Positions 24,882 through 34,821 are shown, counted from the first letter of the stretch. The stretch: DNA of 64,000 nt from Streptomyces roseoverticillatus (GCF_000719265.1 NZ_JOFL01000019.1:220723-284722); one strand, 5' to 3'. Translations and numbers: made by a program. Notes: generated by a model not told the origin, from the letters alone.

Positions 24882-26309
24882 ATGCCCGACATGACCCGAC
24901 GCAGACTCCTCGGCTCCGCCGCGAGTGCCGTCGGCGGCGCCGCCGCACTGTCGCTGCTGCCGCCGAGCGTGCAGCGGGCCGTCGCCACCGGCCCGGCCCG
25001 GCGCGGCTCGCTGCGCGACATCGAGCACGTGGTCCTGCTCATGCAGGAGAACCGGTCGTTCGACCACTACTTCGGCACCCTCAAGGGCGTGCGGGGCTTC
25101 GGCGACCCGGACGCCATCAAGCTGCCGGACGGCAAGGACGTCTTCCACCAGCCCGACGAGAAGAACCCCGCGGGCCACCTGCTGCCCTTCCGGCTCGACA
25201 CGCACAAGTCGAGCGCCCAGGTCATCCCGTCCACCAGCCACGCCTGGTCCGTCCAGCACGAGGCGTGGAACGGCGGGAAGATGGACCGCTGGATGCCGGC
25301 GCACCGCAAGGCGGACGGCGCGAACGGCCCGTACGTGATGGGCTACCACACGCGCGAGGACATCCCCTTCCAGTTCGCCCTGGCCGAGGCGTTCACCCTC
25401 TGCGACAACTACTTCTGCTCCGTCATGGGGCCCACCTGGCCCAACCGGCTGTACTGGATGACGGGCACCATCGACCCGGCCGGCACCCGCGGCGGCCCCG
25501 TCATCGACAACACCGCCCCCGAGCCGTACCGCTGGACGACATACGCGGAGCGGCTGCAGGCGGCGGGGGTCAGCTGGCGCGTGTACCAGGAGGAGGACAA
25601 CTACGGCTGCAACCTGCTGGAGCAGTTCCAGCAGTTCAAGGACGCGAAGCCGGGCGATCCGCTGTACGAGCGGGGCATGCGCAAGCTGCCCGCGGACGCC
25701 TTCGAGAGGGACGCCCGCGACGGGAAGCTGCCGGCCGTCTCCTGGATCATCCCGACCGCGGCGCAGTCGGAGCACCCGCGCTACCTGCCGGCCGCGGGCG
25801 CGGACTACGTGGCGCGGAAGATCGAGGCCATCGCGGACAATCCCGAGGTGTGGGCGAAGACGGTCTTCATCCTGAACTACGACGAGAACGACGGCCTCTT
25901 CGACCACGTGCCGCCGCCGGTGCCGCCGGCGGGCACGGCGGACGAGTTCGTGGGGAAGCTGCCGATCGGCGGCGGCTTCCGGGTGCCGTGCCTGATCGTG
26001 TCGCCGTGGACGGTGGGCGGCTGGGCCGCGGGCGACGCCTTCGACCACACCTCGGTACTGCGCTTCCTGGAGGTGTGGACGGGGGTGCGGGAGCCGAACA
26101 TCAGCGCCTGGCGGCGCCGCGCCTTCGGCGACCTGACCTCGGCGTTCGGCTTCACGGACCGGGCCAAGCGCCCGCCGCGGCTGCCCGCGGACACCGCGCA
26201 GCAGCTGGAGCAGGCGAAGTGGGACGTGACCCACCTGCCCAAGCCCACGCTGCCGGGCGCCCGCCAGACCCCGCCGGAGCAGGAGAAGGGCAAGCGGCCG
26301 CGGCGCTGA
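24882..26309 (+). CDS. Tat-exported phosphoesterase (phospholipase C family)
   Basis: A 475-residue secreted phosphoesterase of the non-hemolytic phospholipase C family. The Tat signal is TRRRLLGSAAS at residues 5-15 with a hydrophobic run to about 30. Active-site blocks are QENRSFDHYFGTLKG near residue 52, the SVMGPTWPNR segment, and NYDENDGLFDHVPPP near 332. The start ATG has a GGGAGAGG upstream. The gene ends six bases before the convergent SRPBCC gene. A likely role is releasing phosphate from phospholipids or phosphodiesters outside the cell; the possible PHO box fits. Acid phosphatase activity is an alternative in this family. Confidence 0.9.
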   Translation: MPDMTRRRLLGSAASAVGGAAALSLLPPSVQRAVATGPARRGSLRDIEHVVLLMQENRSFDHYFGTLKGVRGFGDPDAIKLPDGKDVFHQPDEKNPAGHLLPFRLDTHKSSAQVIPSTSHAWSVQHEAWNGGKMDRWMPAHRKADGANGPYVMGYHTREDIPFQFALAEAFTLCDNYFCSVMGPTWPNRLYWMTGTIDPAGTRGGPVIDNTAPEPYRWTTYAERLQAAGVSWRVYQEEDNYGCNLLEQFQQFKDAKPGDPLYERGMRKLPADAFERDARDGKLPAVSWIIPTAAQSEHPRYLPAAGADYVARKIEAIADNPEVWAKTVFILNYDENDGLFDHVPPPVPPAGTADEFVGKLPIGGGFRVPCLIVSPWTVGGWAAGDAFDHTSVLRFLEVWTGVREPNISAWRRRAFGDLTSAFGFTDRAKRPPRLPADTAQQLEQAKWDVTHLPKPTLPGARQTPPEQEKGKRPRR

Positions 26310-26315
26310 CGAACG

Positions 26316-26867
26316 TCAGCCCTCCGGTGGTTCGCCGGGGTCGCCGCTGCCGCGCAGCTCGTACTCCGCGCGGAGTTTCCGCCACCGTTCGAGGGTCCAC
26401 CCCGTCCAGTCCGCCGGGCGGCCCGCCAGCGCCTCCAGCAGGTACTCGAAGTGGTGGTGCCAGCCCGCCAGGCAGTCCAGGCGGACGGTGTCGGGGCCGG
26501 TGAACTCGTTGGTGAAGTGCAGCAGCGTGCCGCCGACGCCGGCCGGGGCCTCCTCCAGCTCGAAGCGGATCCGGCCGTGGATCTCAACGGTGTACTCGGC
26601 CAGCCGCTGCGGCTGCCAGGCGGTGACGCGGCCGGGCGCGACGGTGGCGTGCCCGGCGGCGTCAGTGTTCTGCCAGCGCAGGGTGATGGCCCCGCCCTCC
26701 CGCTGGTCGAACGGCTCGGCCGCGGCCAGCCACGTCGGCAGGCCCTCGGGGGTGGCGACGGCCATCCACACCTCGGGCACGGGGTAGGGCAGCGACAGCT
26801 CGTAGCGCAGGAGGTGGCTGTCCTCACCCCGCGGCTCGGACTTCCCGTAGAGGGAGGGGATCTCCAT
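26316..26867 (-). CDS. SRPBCC (AHSA1-like) domain protein
   Basis: A 183-residue START-like SRPBCC domain protein. The blocks RYELSLPYPVPEVWMAV, WLAAAEPFD, GRVTAWQPQRLAEY, then TLLHFTNEF and CLAGWHHHFEYLLEAL, match the AHSA1 subfamily. Such proteins bind hydrophobic ligands or act as Hsp90-type co-chaperones. No catalytic residues can be named. It is convergent with the phosphoesterase gene, six bases between stops, and lies upstream of nothing obvious: the next gene to the right (ccsB) points the same way, 82 bases away. Confidence 0.82.
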   Translation of the reverse strand: MEIPSLYGKSEPRGEDSHLLRYELSLPYPVPEVWMAVATPEGLPTWLAAAEPFDQREGGAITLRWQNTDAAGHATVAPGRVTAWQPQRLAEYTVEIHGRIRFELEEAPAGVGGTLLHFTNEFTGPDTVRLDCLAGWHHHFEYLLEALAGRPADWTGWTLERWRKLRAEYELRGSGDPGEPPEG

Positions 26868-26949
26868 ACCCCCAGCTCTACCACCGCGGCCCGCCTCCCG
26901 CGCTCCGGGAAGCGCGGGAAACGGGCCGTACGAGGGGATGCGCGCCGGG

Positions 26950-28113
26950 TCAGACTCCGGCGTACGAGTGCTTGCCGGTGACGAAGATGTTCACGCCGTA
27001 GTAGTTGAAGATGTAGCAGCCGAAGGCGGCCAGGGCGATGTAGGCGGCCTTGCGGCCCTTCCAGCCGGCGGTGGCGCGGGCGTGCAGGAAGCAGGCGTAG
27101 GCGACCCAGGTGATGAAGGACCAGACCTCCTTGGGGTCCCAGCCCCAGTAGCGGCCCCAGGCGGCCTCGGCCCAGATGGCGCCGGCGATGATCGTGAAGG
27201 TCCACAGCGGGAAGACCGTCGCGTTGATGCGGTAGCCCAGCTTGTCGAGGGTGGCGGCGGCGGGCAGGCGCGACATGGGGTTGTCGGTGCGCAGCGCGAG
27301 CTTGGCCTTGAAGCGGGCGTAACGGCGGTCCTGCGGCAGCTCGTCCAGGTAGCGGCGCAGGCCGGCGCCGGTGCGGCCCTCGACGAGGCGCGCCTCGTAG
27401 CCGTCGCGGAAGAGGTAGAGCAGGGTGGAGCAGGCGCCGACCCAGAACGCGGCACCGCACAGGATCGCGGTGGAGACGTGGATCCACAGCCAGTACGAGT
27501 GGAGGGCCGGGACGAGCTGGTCGCTCTCGGTGTAGAGCACGGAGACGGCGAGGCCGAGGTCGAGGAGGATCGTGGTGGTCAGCGGCAGGCCGAGCCAGCG
27601 CACGTTCTTCTTGAAGACCAGCAGGCCGAGGTAGACGCCGACGACCGTCATGCCGAAGGTCGTGGAGAACTCGTACATGTTGCCCCAGGGGGCCCGCTGC
27701 ACGGACAGCGCCCGGGTGAGCACCGAGCCCGCGTGCAGCAGGAAGGACAGCACGGTCAGCGAGACGGCGATGCGGCCGTAGACGTCGCCCTTCTCGCTGG
27801 TGCCGGCGGCGCCGGGGCCGTCGGGGACGTCGCGGCTGCCGGTGGCGGCGCGGGTGACGACCTTGGGGCGCTCCAGGACGGCCGTGCCGCTGCCCCCTTG
27901 AGAGCCCCGGGCGCTCGCGCCCGCGGCGGCGCGGGCGGCCCCGGCCTCGGTGGTGATCGCGGCGGCGGTGCGGCCGACGGCGCTCCGGCTGCCGAACACC
28001 CACTCGGCGATGTGGGCGAGGAAGGCCAGGGTGTAGACGGCCATGGCCGAATAGATCAGTACGTTACTGATGTGGGCCAGGTTCTCGTTGGCTGCGGCAG
28101 CGAGGGGGATCAC
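26950..28113 (-). CDS. ccsB: Cytochrome c biogenesis protein CcsB (ResC)
   Basis: A 387-residue membrane protein of the system II cytochrome c maturation pathway, which with ResB exports heme and attaches it to apocytochrome c. The tryptophan-rich heme-handling motif WGRYWGWDPKEVWSF is near residue 325, flanked by several helices and conserved His residues. The GTG start at 28111-28113 overlaps the resB stop as GTGA, so translation is coupled. It is the last gene of the operon resA-ccdA-resB-ccsB. An Ala/Gly-rich cytosolic insert of about 50 residues follows the second helix. Confidence 0.93.
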   Translation of the reverse strand: MIPLAAAANENLAHISNVLIYSAMAVYTLAFLAHIAEWVFGSRSAVGRTAAAITTEAGAARAAAGASARGSQGGSGTAVLERPKVVTRAATGSRDVPDGPGAAGTSEKGDVYGRIAVSLTVLSFLLHAGSVLTRALSVQRAPWGNMYEFSTTFGMTVVGVYLGLLVFKKNVRWLGLPLTTTILLDLGLAVSVLYTESDQLVPALHSYWLWIHVSTAILCGAAFWVGACSTLLYLFRDGYEARLVEGRTGAGLRRYLDELPQDRRYARFKAKLALRTDNPMSRLPAAATLDKLGYRINATVFPLWTFTIIAGAIWAEAAWGRYWGWDPKEVWSFITWVAYACFLHARATAGWKGRKAAYIALAAFGCYIFNYYGVNIFVTGKHSYAGV

Positions 28114-29885
28114 GCGCGCGCTCCTTCGGATGCTGCGGAGGAATCCGCGGACTCGGCGGACTCCGCGGGGTCGGGGGCGTCCGTGGCGGTCACGGGCGGG
28201 GCGTCGGCCTGCAGGGCGCCGGCGAGGTCGGCGAGCTCCTCGGGGAGCTTCGCGGACTCGCTGCGGCCGAGGCCGGCCAGCTCGACGACGGTGTGCCCGT
28301 CCTTGCCGCGGACGGCCCGCACCCAGACGCGGCGGCGCTGGATGAACAGGGAGCCGGCGACGCCGAGGAGGGCCGCGACCGCGCCGGCGAGGGCGGTGGC
28401 GTTGCCGGGCTGCTGGGAGATCTGGAAGGTGGCCCAGGGCTTGATGCCCTCGAACTTCAGGGTGCCGCCGTCGGGCAGCTTCATCGTGTCGCCGACCTTG
28501 AGGGCCTGCGCGAAGGGCTTGCCGTCCTTGTCCTTGAACTGCTCCATCTTGGACACGTCGAGCTGGTAGACGTTCTGCGGCGTGCCGCTGTCAGTGCCGA
28601 GGCTGCCGTGGTAGGCGGTGAGGACGAGGCGCGGATTGTCCAGGCCGGGGAACTGGGACAGCATGGTGCCGGTCTTCAGGTCCATGGTGGGCACGAAGTT
28701 GCCCTTGAAGCCGATCTGGTCCTTCCCGCCGTCCTTCGTGCGGTAGTCGCCGACCTTGAGGACGGTCGACTCGGTGATGTTGTTGTCGATCGGCAGGGAC
28801 GGGATGCCGCCGCGGAAGGAGACATCGCCCTGGCCGTCGCGGACGGTGACGACGGGCGCGTAGCCGTGGCCGATCAGGTAGACCTTCGAGCCGGAGGTCT
28901 CCAGCGGCTCGTTGACCTTGACCGTGGCCTTGCGGCCGGGCCCGTCGGCGCCCTCGTGGTAGGTGACGTGGGCCTCGTAGGTGCGCGGGGTGCCGCGCTG
29001 CGGGCCGGTGCGCTCGTACGTCGCCTCGAAGTCGTCGAGGTAGAAGCTGAAGGGCCTGAGGTCGTCGGCCGTGAACAGCGAGCCGGACTTGAAGTCGTCG
29101 TACTGGACGAGCGTGTTGGCGAATCCGTCGCCCTCGACGATCAGCTTCTGGCCCTCGGACTTCCACAGCTGCCCGGAGGCGAAGGCGATGAGCAGCACGA
29201 TGAGCGCGATGTGGAAGACAAGGTTGCCGGCCTCGCGCAGGTAGCCCTTCTCGGAGGCCACGGAGTCACTGCCCGGCTGGGTGCGGAAGCGGCGCTTCTT
29301 CAGGAGCGTGCGGGCCGCGGCCAGGACCTGCTCGGGCTCGGCGTCCGTGCGCCACGTGGTGTGGGCCGGCAGCCGCTTGAGGTTGCGGGGGGCGGCCGGC
29401 GGGCGGCCGCGGAGCTGGCCGACGAACTGCCAGGTGCGCGGGATGATGCAGCCGACGAGGGACGTGAACAGCAGGATGTAGATCGCGGAGAACCACACCG
29501 AGCTGTAGACGTGGAAGAGGCCGAGCTTGTCGTAGAGCGGCCCGAGCGTCTCGTGGGCCTTGCGCCACCCCTCGGCCTTGACCGCGTCCACGCTGGTCTG
29601 CGGGACGAGCGAGCCGGGGATGGTCGCCAGCGAGAGCAGGAACAGCAGGATCAGGGCGACCCGCATGGAGGTCAGCTGCCGCCAGAACCAGCGGGCCCAG
29701 CCGATCGTCTCGCGCGCGGTCCAGGCCGCGTACCCGAGCGCTCCAGGCTTGCGGACGCCGCCGAAGGAACCGGGCACGGCCTGGCCGCGCTCCTCCTCGG
29801 GGGCCGTGGACAGCTGCGAGCCGGCAGCGACGTCGCTCTCGTCGGCCGCGCCGTCGGCGGCGGGGGGTGTCTCTGTCGTGCCCAT
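28110..29885 (-). CDS. resB: Cytochrome c biogenesis protein ResB
   Basis: A 591-residue ResB family protein, partner of CcsB in heme delivery to cytochrome c. Blocks are FWRQLTSMRVALILLFLLSL (first helix), then SSVWFSAIYILLFTSLVGCI, a large outer domain, and a last helix AVAALLGVAGSLFIQRRRVWV. The acidic N- and C-terminal tails are cytosolic. The ATG is at 29883-29885 and starts five bases after the ccdA stop, so it is cotranscribed. Confidence 0.93.
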   Translation of the reverse strand: MGTTETPPAADGAADESDVAAGSQLSTAPEEERGQAVPGSFGGVRKPGALGYAAWTARETIGWARWFWRQLTSMRVALILLFLLSLATIPGSLVPQTSVDAVKAEGWRKAHETLGPLYDKLGLFHVYSSVWFSAIYILLFTSLVGCIIPRTWQFVGQLRGRPPAAPRNLKRLPAHTTWRTDAEPEQVLAAARTLLKKRRFRTQPGSDSVASEKGYLREAGNLVFHIALIVLLIAFASGQLWKSEGQKLIVEGDGFANTLVQYDDFKSGSLFTADDLRPFSFYLDDFEATYERTGPQRGTPRTYEAHVTYHEGADGPGRKATVKVNEPLETSGSKVYLIGHGYAPVVTVRDGQGDVSFRGGIPSLPIDNNITESTVLKVGDYRTKDGGKDQIGFKGNFVPTMDLKTGTMLSQFPGLDNPRLVLTAYHGSLGTDSGTPQNVYQLDVSKMEQFKDKDGKPFAQALKVGDTMKLPDGGTLKFEGIKPWATFQISQQPGNATALAGAVAALLGVAGSLFIQRRRVWVRAVRGKDGHTVVELAGLGRSESAKLPEELADLAGALQADAPPVTATDAPDPAESAESADSSAASEGARA

Positions 29886-29890
29886 TTACA

Positions 29891-30670
29891 TCAGACCTCG
29901 GGGGAGAAAGAGCTGGACCACGTCTGCAGTTCGCGGATCATGCTGTCCCACACCCCCGTGACGAGGAGCACGCCGACCGCGACCAGCATCAGCCCGCCGG
30001 CGCGCATGACCCATGCATAGTGCCGCTTGACCCAGCCGAACGCGCCCAGCGCGCGCCGGAAGGCCACCGCGCTGAGGATGAACGGCAGGCCCAGGCCGAG
30101 GCAGTAGGCGACGGTCAGCAGCGCGCCGCGCCCGGCGCTGGCCTGGGTGGAGGAGAGGGAGAGGACGGAGGCGAGCGTCGGGCCGATGCACGGCGCCCAG
30201 CCGAGCCCGAAGAGCGCGCCCAGCAGCGGCGCCCCCACCAGGCCCATGGTGGGCCGGGTGTGGAAGCGGAACTCGCGCTGCCCGAATCTGTTCAGCAGAC
30301 CCATGAAGGCGAGGCCCATCGCGATGGTGAGGACCCCCATCACCTTCGTGATCGTCTCCTGGTGGACCAGCAGCGCCCGGCCGACCCAGCCGAAGAGCGT
30401 GCCCATGGAGACGAAGACGAAGGTGAAGCCGAGAACGAAGAGGGTGGACCCGGCGAGCATCCGGCCCTTGCGGGACTCGGCCAGATCCGCTCCGCCGACT
30501 CCCGTCACGTAGGAGAGGTAGCCGGGGACGAGCGGCAGCACGCACGGCGAGAAGAACGAGACCAGCCCGCCGAACAGGGCGACGGGCAGGGCCAGCAGCA
30601 GCGCCCCGGAGAGCACCGTCTGGTTCATCTCGCCGACAGCGACCGTGACGGCGGCGGTGGCGGGGGTCAC
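29891..30670 (-). CDS. ccdA: Cytochrome c biogenesis protein CcdA
   Basis: A 259-residue thiol-disulfide transporter with six membrane helices. It carries reducing equivalents across the membrane to keep the cytochrome c CXXC pair reduced. The redox pair is C43 (SPCVLP) and C161 (APCIGP), both followed by family residues. The GTG start at 30668-30670 is four bases after the resA stop. It supplies electrons to the thioredoxin-like ResA encoded just upstream. Confidence 0.94.
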   Translation of the reverse strand: MTPATAAVTVAVGEMNQTVLSGALLLALPVALFGGLVSFFSPCVLPLVPGYLSYVTGVGGADLAESRKGRMLAGSTLFVLGFTFVFVSMGTLFGWVGRALLVHQETITKVMGVLTIAMGLAFMGLLNRFGQREFRFHTRPTMGLVGAPLLGALFGLGWAPCIGPTLASVLSLSSTQASAGRGALLTVAYCLGLGLPFILSAVAFRRALGAFGWVKRHYAWVMRAGGLMLVAVGVLLVTGVWDSMIRELQTWSSSFSPEV

Positions 30671-30674
30671 CGGG

Positions 30675-31298
30675 TCACTTCTCCGCGACCAGCGGGTCGA
30701 GCGTCTTGCGCAGCTCTTCCTCGGTCAGCGCCTTGATCGCCCGCGCGGCGATCTTCCCGTCGCGGTCGATGAAGACGGTGGAGGGGATGGACTGCGGGTT
30801 GAGGCTGCCCGCGGGGAAGCGCAGCAGGAGCTTGCCGGCCGAGTCGTAGAGGCTCGGGTACGGGACCTCGAACTCCTTCTCGAACTTGATCGCCGGGGCG
30901 GGGTCGGAGTCGCGGGTGTTGAGCCCGACGAACTGGACGCCCTTGTCCTTGTAGTCGCCCGCGACGTTGACGAGGTTCTTGGCCTCGGCGCGGCACGGGG
31001 AGCACCACGAGCCCCACACGTTAAGGACGACGATCTTGCCCTTGTAGTCCTTCGCGATGTCGAGTTCCTTGCCCTCCAGCGTCTTGCCGGAGAGGTCGGG
31101 CGCGTCCTGCCGCCCGCCCTTGTCGCTGACGACGCTCACGCCGCCCGTGCCCTGCACGAACTGGGTCTGGCCGCCGCTCTTGGGGTTGTCGCCCGAGCCG
31201 CAGGCGGTCAGGGACAGGGCCGCGGCGGCGGCGAGGATGGCCGGCATGGTGATACGCCGGCGTGGTCCGGGGCGTCGAAAGGCGCGGCAGGCACTCAT
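30675..31298 (-). CDS. resA: Thioredoxin-like lipoprotein ResA/TlpA
   Basis: A 207-residue thiol reductase that reduces apocytochrome c thiols outside the membrane, powered by CcdA. The signal sequence ends with the lipobox LTAC (C33), so it is lipid-anchored. The active site WCSPC has C99 and C102 in a thioredoxin fold with STVFIDRDG containing the cis-Pro loop. It is the first gene of the cytochrome c maturation operon, and 97 bases separate it from the deacetylase gene upstream. Confidence 0.93.
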   Translation of the reverse strand: MSACRAFRRPGPRRRITMPAILAAAAALSLTACGSGDNPKSGGQTQFVQGTGGVSVVSDKGGRQDAPDLSGKTLEGKELDIAKDYKGKIVVLNVWGSWCSPCRAEAKNLVNVAGDYKDKGVQFVGLNTRDSDPAPAIKFEKEFEVPYPSLYDSAGKLLLRFPAGSLNPQSIPSTVFIDRDGKIAARAIKALTEEELRKTLDPLVAEK

Positions 31299-31395
31299 GT
31301 GAAAAGTTTCGCATGGTCCGTTTAGGGATCTTCCGCGCCCCCCTGTGACGCGGGCCGGCGCCCGGCAGTGCCCCGGGACACGGCCGCGCGGGCGG

Positions 31396-32607
31396 TCAGG
31401 CGGCCACCCTGGCGTGCCACTTCTCGCCGACCTCCAGCCGGCGCAGGGCGCTCAGCACGGCCGGGTCCTGGACGTCCAGCCAGTCCACGAACTGGCGGAA
31501 GGAGACCAGCCGCACGTCCTTGTACTGATCGTCGGCGATGCGTTTCAGAGCTTCCTCCACCGCATCCATATAAATGCCGCCGTTCCACTCCTCGAAGTGG
31601 TTCCCGATGAAGAACGGCGCGCGATTCGTCTCGTACGCCCGCTCGAATCCGGCGAGATAGGAGTCCGTGGCCTGCTGCCGCCATTCCGGATAGTGCACCG
31701 AAGGGCCGCGCGTGGTGTTCTTCGACTGGTTGGCGAGGATGTTGTAGTCCATCGACAGGACTTCGAACGAATGCCCGGGAAAGGGAATCTGCTGCAGCGG
31801 GAGATCCCACAGGCCGTGCTTCTTCGACGGCCACACCTGCGTCCCGCCCGGAGAACTCGCGTCGTAGCGCCAGCCGAGCTTCGCCGCCGTCGGCAGCAGA
31901 TTGTCCTGCCCCAGCAGACACGGCGTCCGGGCGCCCACGAGCTCCTTGCGGTAATCGAACGGCAGCGGCTCCAGATCGCCGAACCCGGTGTTCGTCCGCC
32001 ACTCCGTGACGAAGGAGACCGCCTGCTCGATCTCCGACTCCCAGTCCTCCCCCTCCCACTTGCCGACCGACCCCTCGCCGGAACAGAAGTGGCCGTTGAA
32101 GTGGGTGCCGATCTCGTGCCCCTCCAGCCACGCCTCCCGCACGTTTTCCAGGGTCGCCCGGACGTGGTCGTCGGTGAGGTAGCCGATATCGGAGGCGCCG
32201 ACCGGGTTGTTCGGCGGCTTGTAGTGGTGCCGCTTCGACTCGGGCAGCAGGTACAGCCCGGACAGGAAGAACGTCATCCGCGCGTTGTGATCCTGCGCCA
32301 GCTTCCTGAAGCGCGGGAAGAGCCCGTTGCCGACCTCGCCCGCCCCGTCCCACGAGAAGATCACGAACTGCGGCGGCTTCTGCCCCGGCTCCAGCCGCTC
32401 GGGCTCCGGCGGCTGGTTGGGCTGCGGCCCCGCGTCGGCGGTCGAACCGTCACCGATCAGCTTGGCCTTGGCCCGCTCCACGGCCTTCGCCGCCGGACCG
32501 CTGCGTCGTTCCGGGACCGCCGTGGAGGAGCAGCCGGCCACGCCGCCCAGCGCCGCGGCCGCTCCCGCACCCCACCCGAGGAGACCCCGTCGGCTGATGT
32601 CGCGCAT
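31396..32607 (-). CDS. Tat-exported lipoprotein, polysaccharide deacetylase-like
   Basis: A 403-residue protein. The N-terminus RDISRRGLLGW is a twin-arginine motif and GVAGC (C26) a lipobox, so it is likely a Tat-exported lipoprotein. The mature part has the NodB-like deacetylase elements FSWDG, where the family has a TFDDG-type Asp motif, and GTHFNGH, where it has HxxxH. It then has RTPCLL and YDASSPGG. It probably acts on cell-wall or extracellular polymers. The open frame extends 42 codons upstream, but the ATG at 32605-32607 has GGAG five bases away and gives the signal directly. Three spaced repeats lie upstream (32709-32760). Confidence 0.82.
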   Translation of the reverse strand: MRDISRRGLLGWGAGAAAALGGVAGCSSTAVPERRSGPAAKAVERAKAKLIGDGSTADAGPQPNQPPEPERLEPGQKPPQFVIFSWDGAGEVGNGLFPRFRKLAQDHNARMTFFLSGLYLLPESKRHHYKPPNNPVGASDIGYLTDDHVRATLENVREAWLEGHEIGTHFNGHFCSGEGSVGKWEGEDWESEIEQAVSFVTEWRTNTGFGDLEPLPFDYRKELVGARTPCLLGQDNLLPTAAKLGWRYDASSPGGTQVWPSKKHGLWDLPLQQIPFPGHSFEVLSMDYNILANQSKNTTRGPSVHYPEWRQQATDSYLAGFERAYETNRAPFFIGNHFEEWNGGIYMDAVEEALKRIADDQYKDVRLVSFRQFVDWLDVQDPAVLSALRRLEVGEKWHARVAA

Positions 32608-32708
32608 GTCGACTCCGTCCGTACTCGCCGTGCCCCACGCCGTTGTCGTCCATATAAAACGACATTGCGTGAGAGGGCGCGTCGAGTACGGCGGTTGCGC
32701 AGTTTCCC

Positions 32709-32760
32709 CCGTCTTTACGGAGTTGCCCCGCATTTACGCAGCCGGAGCCGTCTTACGGAG
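32709..32760. repeat. Three helically phased direct repeats upstream of the deacetylase gene
   Basis: CCGTCTTTACGGAG (32709), CCGCATTTACGCAG (32728) and CCGTCTTACGGAG (32748) repeat every 19-20 bases, about two DNA turns. The first and third are also short inverted repeats (CCGT/ACGG). They lie 100-150 bases upstream of the deacetylase start, and an AT-rich TATATG box sits between (minus strand of 32651-32656). They look like a regulator binding array. Confidence 0.6.
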
Positions 32761-32785
32761 CAACCCGTACTCCGCCGAAAGGGTT

Positions 32786-33490
32786 TCAGGCGCCGAACGC
32801 CTTGGACCCGCCCTTCACCGGCTTGGCCCCCGCGAGGAGATGCGCCGGCACCAGATCCCGGGCCGGTTCGCTGTACCCCACCGAGACGATCCTGTCCCCC
32901 CTATAGGTGAACGTCGTCAGGCTCGCCAGGGTGCACTCCCGCTTCCGCGGGTCGTGCCACAGCCGCCGCCGCTCCACGAAGCTCCGCACGATCCAGATCG
33001 GCAGCTGGTGGCTCACGCACACCGCCTCGTGACCGCGCGCCGCGTCCTTCGCCGCGTCCAGCGCGCTCATCATCCGCACGACCTGCTCGACGTACGGCTC
33101 GCCCCACGACGGGCGGAAAGGATTCGTCAGGTACTTCCAGTTCGCCGGCTTCTTCAGCGCGCCGTCACCGACCCCGAACGTCTTGCCCTCGAAGACGTTC
33201 GCCGCCTCGATCAGCCGCTCGTCCGTCGCCAGGTCCAGCCCGTGCGTCTTGGCGATCGGCGAGGCCGTCTCCTGCGCCCGCTCCAGCGGCGAGGCCACCA
33301 CATGGGTGACGTCCCGCCCCGCCAGGTGCTCCGCCACCCGGTCCGCCATCCGGCGGCCCAGGTCCGACAGGTGATAGCCGGCCCGCCGCCCGTAGAGCAC
33401 GCCCTCCGGGTTATGCACCTCACCGTGGCGCATCAGGTGCACGACGGTGATGTCGTCCCGCCCCCGCGCCGCGCCCTTCGCCGGGCTCAC
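32786..33490 (-). CDS. Histidine phosphatase family protein
   Basis: A 234-residue phosphoglycerate-mutase-like phosphatase. The catalytic motif [12 protein letters not shown] has R21, H22 (phosphohistidine) and E24. The second Arg lies in [10 protein letters not shown], and the second His in the CVSHQLPIW segment. The GTG start (33488-33490) overlaps the hemL stop as GTGA, so it is coupled to hemL. The association with hemL is common in actinomycetes, but the substrate is unknown. The longer open frame upstream is an antisense-like extension and is rejected. Confidence 0.88.
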   Translation of the reverse strand: MSPAKGAARGRDDITVVHLMRHGEVHNPEGVLYGRRAGYHLSDLGRRMADRVAEHLAGRDVTHVVASPLERAQETASPIAKTHGLDLATDERLIEAANVFEGKTFGVGDGALKKPANWKYLTNPFRPSWGEPYVEQVVRMMSALDAAKDAARGHEAVCVSHQLPIWIVRSFVERRRLWHDPRKRECTLASLTTFTYRGDRIVSVGYSEPARDLVPAHLLAGAKPVKGGSKAFGA

Positions 33491-34821
33491 TTGGCCCCCT
33501 CCTCGGTCGCCTCGGCCGCCGCGCGCGCCGCCGCCGGCAGCGCCGCCGCGATCCGCTCCACCGCCGCCTCGTCGTGCGCCGTCGAGACGAACCACGATTC
33601 GAACGCCGACGGCGGCAGGTACACGCCCTGCGACAGCATCGAGTGGAAGAAGGCGTTGAAGCGGAACGACTCCTGCGCCCGGGCGTCGTCGTAGTCCCGC
33701 ACCTCGCGCCCGGTGAAGAACACCGAGAACATGTTGCTCGCCGTCTGCAGGCGGTGCACCACGCCCTGCTTGGTCAGCGCCTCGCTCACCAGGCCGCTGA
33801 TCTCCGCGGACACCGCGTCGACCTTCTCGTACGCCGCGTCGTCCAGCAGCCGCAGCTGCGCGAGACCCGCCGCCGTCGCCACCGGGTTACCCGACAGCGT
33901 GCCCGCCTGGTAGACCGGGCCCGCCGGAGCCAGGTGCGCCATCACGTCGGCCCGGCCGCCGAACGCCGCCGCCGGGAAGCCGCCGCCCATCACCTTGCCG
34001 AACGTCATCAGATCCGGCTTCACGCCGTCGACGCCGTACCAGCCCGCCTTCGACGTGCGGAAGCCCGTCATCACCTCATCGGAGATGAACAGCGCGCCGT
34101 TCTTGGCGCACGCGTCCTTCAGCCCCTGGTTGAAGCCCGGCAGCGGCGGCACCACGCCCATGTTGCCCGGCGACGCCTCCGTGATCACACAGGCGATCTC
34201 ACCCGGGTAGGCGTGGAAGGCCTCGTGCACGGCCTCCAGGTCGTTGTACGGCAGCACGATCGTGTCGGCGGCCGACGCACCGGTCACGCCGGGCGTGTCC
34301 GGCAGCCCGAACGTCGCCACGCCCGAGCCCGCCGCGGCCAGCAGCGCGTCCACGTGGCCGTGGTAGCAGCCCGCGAACTTGATCACCTTGGCGCGGCCGG
34401 TGAACCCGCGCGCCAGCCGGATCGCCGACATCGTCGCCTCGGTGCCCGACGACACCAGGCGCACCTGCTCCACGGGCTCGACGCGCGCGACGATCTCCTC
34501 GGCGAGCGCGACCTCTCCCTCACCCGGCGTACCGAAGGACGTCCCCCGGGCCACCGCCTCCTGGACGGCCGCGATCACCTCGGGATGCGCGTGCCCGAGG
34601 ATCATCGGCCCCCACGAGCACACGAGGTCGACGTACTCCCGGCCGTCGGCGTCGGTGAGGTACGGACCGGTGCCGGACACCATGAACCGGGGCGTACCAC
34701 CCACGGCCCGGAAGGCCCGGACCGGGGAGTTCACGCCGCCGGGCGTCACGACAGCGGCGCGGTCGAAGAGTGTCTGCGAGACTGGCGCATGCATGGGGTA
34801 TGGGTAGCTCACGCTAGCCAT
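33487..34821 (-). CDS. hemL: Glutamate-1-semialdehyde 2,1-aminomutase
   Basis: A 444-residue PLP enzyme that converts glutamate-1-semialdehyde to 5-aminolevulinate, the second step of the C5 heme pathway. Blocks are [25 protein letters not shown], and the PLP-Lys segment [13 protein letters not shown] near residue 270. The C-terminal [15 protein letters not shown] is also typical. HemA, which supplies the substrate, is encoded at 51607-53076. The ATG at 34819-34821 is used; a GTG three codons later is possible. GTCTC-type repeats lie just upstream (34822 and 34881). Confidence 0.95.
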   Translation of the reverse strand: MASVSYPYPMHAPVSQTLFDRAAVVTPGGVNSPVRAFRAVGGTPRFMVSGTGPYLTDADGREYVDLVCSWGPMILGHAHPEVIAAVQEAVARGTSFGTPGEGEVALAEEIVARVEPVEQVRLVSSGTEATMSAIRLARGFTGRAKVIKFAGCYHGHVDALLAAAGSGVATFGLPDTPGVTGASAADTIVLPYNDLEAVHEAFHAYPGEIACVITEASPGNMGVVPPLPGFNQGLKDACAKNGALFISDEVMTGFRTSKAGWYGVDGVKPDLMTFGKVMGGGFPAAAFGGRADVMAHLAPAGPVYQAGTLSGNPVATAAGLAQLRLLDDAAYEKVDAVSAEISGLVSEALTKQGVVHRLQTASNMFSVFFTGREVRDYDDARAQESFRFNAFFHSMLSQGVYLPPSAFESWFVSTAHDEAAVERIAAALPAAARAAAEATEEGAK

